From Lepidostoma basale (Eukaryota; Arthropoda; Insecta; Trichoptera; Lepidostomatidae), in NCBI GenBank assembly GCA_022606425.2, contig JAHDVF020001353.1, positions 992,001 through 1,056,000 on the forward strand: DNA of 64,000 bases, in the 5' to 3' direction. The notes below the pieces were generated by a model. It saw only the letters and a list, made by a program, of their open reading frames with translations, was not told where the DNA came from and did not search any database. This document shows, one piece after another, positions 60,951 through 64,000 of the stretch (the first letter of the stretch is position 1; each line of letters opens with the position of its first letter). Position numbers and translations under genes: made by a program.

Positions 60951-61960
60951 GCTAACTAACTAACCATCACGCCGTCTCACCGAAGGGGTAGGCAGAAAGA
61001 ATGGACTGCCACACTTTTCTTTCCTGACATATTTCTCTCGCTTCCTCAACATTCATACGTCGTGTCATGCACGCGCGACGATTTCTCTGACTCCTCACAT
61101 GGCCGACATTCAATATTTGATTTATTTGATCGTGCCACGTTTTCCTCGATCTTCCTCTATTTCTGGTTCCATTTATATCATTAACATATAATTTTTTTAC
61201 CATTCTTTATTCATTGATTCTTTCCATGTGTCCAAACCATCTTAATGATCCTTTCATTATTTTGTTCATGACACCATTATTCTCACCGCATTCACTTCTT
61301 ATATTTTCATTCGACACTCAATCATACACAAAGTATCCACACATTCGTCTAAGAGATCTCATTTCTACTGCATTTATTCTACTTTCATCATTCTTTTGCC
61401 AGTTCTATGCATCGCTTCCATACATAAGGGTCGGTAGAAGAACACCATTGTGCACTGCCATTCTAGCTTTTTTGGTTAGGTTTTTGTTTGCGATGACAAC
61501 TTTAAGTGCACCATTCACTTTGTTGCCTGCCCCAACCCTTCTTTCAATATCCCTCTCCACTCGCCCATCCTTTGTTAACATACTTCCTAAATAAACAAAT
61601 TCATCCACTTGTTCCAGATTTTCACCGTTTACACTAATGTTGCAGACTGTCATGCTTCCTTCTTTTTCGAAAATTTTGGACTTTTCATTCATCATCAAAT
61701 GGTATCGCTTGCATACCTCATACATACTAGACACCAGGGCTTGCAGTTCGTGCTCGTTGTCTGCAAGTAGCACAGCGTCGTCCGCATACAACAAACAGCT
61801 TACTGACACACCGTTCATTTTTGCACCTGCTTCCAACCCTTTCAGCTCTTTCATACACTTGTCCATATATAGATTAAACAACCATGGAGACATTACACAC
61901 CCCTGTTTGACACCTTTATTGATATCAAACCAGGCTGTAAGATCCCCAATTACTCTGACA
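60951..61960 (-). pseudogene. LINE-T copy with catalytic box, three nonsense codons
   Basis: Minus strand: RVIGDLTAWFDINKGVKQGC, VMSPWLFNLYMDKCMKELKG, the catalytic LLYADDAVLLADNEHELQAL, then FVYLGSMLTKDGRVERDIER. A TAG replaces the Trp after YGSDA. Further on come a TGA after MCGYFVYD and a TAA in ERINE.RMVKK. I saw no frameshift, so the copy has decayed by point mutation only. It ends in a short tail (GGCGTGATGGTTAGTTAGC). The endonuclease domain is absent. Confidence 0.82.
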
Positions 61961-62047
61961 CTATATTTTCAGTATATAAATATTAATCATTTTAATTTCT
62001 GTTGTGAAATTTATTAGCAGAAGCTCATTTGCAAACCATGAAAATAA
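61961..62047. repeat. Direct repeat, right copy (LINE-T flank)
   Basis: Partner of 60862-60950. See the left copy for the match. Confidence 0.75.
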
Positions 62048-62049
62048 TG

Positions 62050-62450
62050 TTATTCTAGTATATAATATATGATTGCCTTAACAGTTATTCGTTTCACTCT
62101 CCGCAAAACCGATAAAGCATCTCTAGCCCTCTCCAGACAAGCTTCTCCCAGTTTTGCATCTTGTTTATATTCTGCTCTGCTCCACGTTTGGACCGGTGCA
62201 ATTTCCTACCTCGGAATAGTTTTCTCCGGAATGCGCCCAATATATTGAATTCGATTGATTCCCGAACCTTTCTTCCGTGCTCCAACGGAATATTCCACCC
62301 TTTTATCATTTTCCAATATTACAACCTTTGTATAATTCATCCCTTATACTAAAACATCGAACAAGTGTGAATATACAGCATTTAAATTTACAAAAATGGT
62401 TCAAAGTACAATTAATGAGGTAGATTTGATAAAGTCCATTGTTATTATTA
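62050..62450. other. Unassigned stretch
   Basis: Frames of 71 and 63 codons on opposite strands (62094-62352) have no motif and no repeat partner. Confidence 0.25.
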
Positions 62451-62451
62451 T

Positions 62452-62838
62452 TATTATTATTACTTTGTTGAATCGCTCTTTACATCATGCCAGCATGAGC
62501 CAAATCGATGTAAAGGATATTATACAATAGCTATCATAGTGATTCTCATGACATCTAATGCGTTCCTGGTACTTTGTTGTATTTTTATAATATTTTACCT
62601 GTACTTAATAGATGCCATAAACATTTTCCTGATTGTAATGTCTATTGAGTTAATAAACTGATTTGATTTGATTGATTTGATTTGATTTGACATGTGATAG
62701 GTAGCTAATCTGTCACTGGAATTCTCACGCCAGACTAAAGACAGTGTGACAATCACACTGCCGTCGCCGGGAATCGAACCCGGAACCTTCGGGGTGGCAG
62801 TCAATGCATTTACCACTCGGCCACGAAGGTCGTTATGG
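62452..62838 (-). mobile_element. tRNA-derived SINE with nested LINE-K end
   Basis: On the minus strand: a consensus A box (TGGCCGAGTGG), B box (GGTTCGATTCC) and the full 3' part with (AAT)n. The 133-base LINE-K end (62555-62687) interrupts it. TGACAT at 62549-62554 and 62688-62693 is the likely TSD. Confidence 0.8.
62555..62687 (+). mobile_element. LINE-K end, very short insertion
   Basis: CTAATGCGTTCCTGGTACTT to (GATTT)n. It contains only 3' UTR, matching 19145-19265. Confidence 0.7.
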
Positions 62839-62894
62839 GTGAAACACTATGATACCTCAACATTACAAATTGTTAAATTGTAAAACTCTGTTTT

Positions 62895-63150
62895 TTCTTC
62901 TTCTTCGTCTTCTTCACTTTTGATAGACTCAGGAGTCTGTTATTTCAGGCGGGTCCTCTTGAGACGCTGAACTCCAGCTTTCTCTCCACCGTTTCGGGGG
63001 TCTTTCTGGTCGGCGTTGTCCGTTTGGCGTTCCATGGAGAGCTATGTATGGTATTCTATTTGAGCTCATTCTTTCTACATGTTGATGCCAGTATCGCCGT
63101 CTGTGACGTCCCCATCTGAACACATCTTCGACCTCGCAGATTTCTTGTCG
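62895..63150 (-). pseudogene. LINE-G C-terminal fragment
   Basis: The minus strand encodes RWGRHRRRYWHQHVERMSSN, a TPNGQRRPERPPKRWRESWS box and the SASQEDPPEITDS end, then a (GAA)n-type tail. The 64-codon frame is open. It is the best-preserved copy of this family here. Confidence 0.65.
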
Positions 63151-63182
63151 GATGTTATTTGTGTTTTCACAATTTTATTTTT

Positions 63183-63545
63183 ATTTTTCACGACAGCTAT
63201 TTCGTCAACCTATGTTGACATCATCAAGTGTTACAATATGTGATTTGATATATCTTAGTCGAATTTGTAGAAAATATTATTTTTTCACTGTTAAAATTTA
63301 AAACACTTATAATATTACAATTTCTTTTTATTCACTGAGAGTGTCGCGACAGCTGTTTCGCCAACCGATGTTGGCATCATCAGGTGTTACACAGTTTATT
63401 GTAACACCTGATGATGCCAACGTCGGTTGGTGAAACAGCTGCCGCAACTTTCTCAGTGAATAAAAATAAATTTTGATATTATACCAGTGTTTTAAATTTT
63501 AACAGTAATAATGTTGTGGTATCATCGTGTTTCGGCCAAAACAAT
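63183..63545. repeat. HH-C single copy plus HH-C foldback
   Basis: 63183-63240 is one minus-strand core with box one UUGAUGA. 63290-63545 is a foldback whose arms meet around 63396, with outer ends TTAAAATTTAAAACACT and CGGCCAAAACAATGG-type sequence as at 3276 and 15540. Confidence 0.7.
63341..63396 (-). ncRNA. Hammerhead-like motif, family HH-C
   Basis: CUGAUGA exact, an extra U, stem II GCCAAC-AUCG-GUUGGC (six perfect pairs), GAAAC, ACAGCUGU ending in GUC, then GCGACAC. The facing plus-strand arm (63401-63448) has stem II GCCAAC-GUCG-GUUGGU but GCC at the cleavage site. The difference between arms (A/G in the loop, C/U at the stem base) leaves stem II pairing intact. Confidence 0.65.
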
Positions 63546-63549
63546 GGAC

Positions 63550-63740
63550 TATTTAATTATTTTTTTCAATTTCAATCCAAGGAGTTGGTTTGGAGCAAAA
63601 TGTAACATTTTTTTATGGCCTTAATGTTTTTCGTTTGTTCTGTCTCATTTGTGCATTATGTACAATATAAATAAATAAATAAACAGATTCATCCACTTGT
63701 TCCTGAATTTCACATTTCACGCCAATGTTTTGAGGGAGAG
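63550..63740 (-). pseudogene. LINE-W and LINE-T scraps
   Basis: 63565-63600 resembles the LINE-W end (TTTCAATCCAAGGAGTTGGT). 63672-63735 encodes VKCEIQEQVDESVYLFI, a decayed form of the LINE-T NISVNGENLEQVDEFVYLG segment. Confidence 0.5.
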
Positions 63741-64000
63741 AGAGATGGATATCATCAACCGGTTGGGATATACTGCTCCATATGTTACGTGAAAGAGAGA
63801 AAACCATTTGATGTATACAGGTGGTAATACCTCGTCTGTTCATTATTTGGAGCGGCGAAAAAGTCTGCAAACATGATGCAGGTAACGAGCAATATTTCAA
63901 AAGATTTATCCCAATAAAGTGGTGCGGACTAATCTCGCGATAGGCGCTCATTTAAACCCTCGTAAAGTATCATCCGCCTTCAGGGTGGAGCGGCGCGGAG
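63741..64000. other. Unassigned end of window
   Basis: The minus-strand frame continues to 63951 without motif. Nothing is recognised up to the window end. Confidence 0.25.

Noticed and set aside
1..64000. Autonomous Penelope element for the HH repeats
   Set aside because: No GIY-YIG or Penelope-type reverse transcriptase frame was found. All reverse transcriptase pieces are RTE-like or CR1/L2-like.

Overview
This is an AT-rich eukaryotic window, most likely from an insect and probably a moth or butterfly. The evidence is a cecropia-type mariner, several RTE-like and CR1/L2-like LINEs, tRNA-derived SINEs, and no operons or compact gene order. I found no host gene that I can name. Two stretches look exon-like: an open frame at 13834-14292 (- strand) and an 85-base segment with good splice sites at 25450-25534. 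Almost everything else is mobile DNA, heavily nested, with many target-site duplications (TSDs) that let the insertion order be read.

Entries use these names. LINE-T: RTE-like non-LTR element with a (GTTA)n tail, about 29 mostly 5'-truncated pieces on both strands. SINE-T: short repeat borrowing LINE-T's 3' end. LINE-V, -W, -G, -S and -R: other RTE-like families. LINE-L: CR1/L2-like family with an (ATT)n tail. LINE-K: family with a (GATTT)n tail. X repeat: unclassified family of about 0.5 kb. HH-A to HH-H: eight sequence families that each carry a hammerhead-ribozyme-like core.

Layout. 1-13 kb: LINE-T, V, W, X and SINE pieces with HH-B, C and D. 13-26 kb: exon-like frame, HH-A and HH-C foldbacks, an RTE split by a Harbinger-type MITE, a nested SINE, and a mariner fossil. 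26-38 kb: X and LINE-K nests, HH-G, an 89-bp tandem array made from LINE-T, and a three-level nest at 34.3-36.0 kb. 38-48 kb: LINE-T copies in both orientations producing chimeric open frames. 48.6-49.9 kb: nearly intact mariner. 50.4-50.9 kb: two foldbacks. 51.2-52.5 kb: three 392-bp tandem LINE-T units. 52.46-60.76 kb: an 8.3-kb LTR element with 1.9-kb near-identical LTRs and no coding capacity. 60.8-64 kb: LINE-T flanked by about 75-bp direct repeats, a nested SINE, LINE-G and an HH-C foldback.

The most interesting signal is the hammerhead-like motif. Eight otherwise different repeat families share a CUGANGA-type box, exactly one extra base, a covarying stem II, GAAAC, and then a short (mostly self-complementary) segment where stem III should be, ending at a GUC-like cleavage site. 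This fits the minimal, dimer-cleaving hammerheads known from Penelope-like retroelements. One degenerate member sits in a 313-bp insertion with a 12-bp TSD. No Penelope reverse transcriptase or GIY-YIG frame is present, so the repeats here look non-autonomous.
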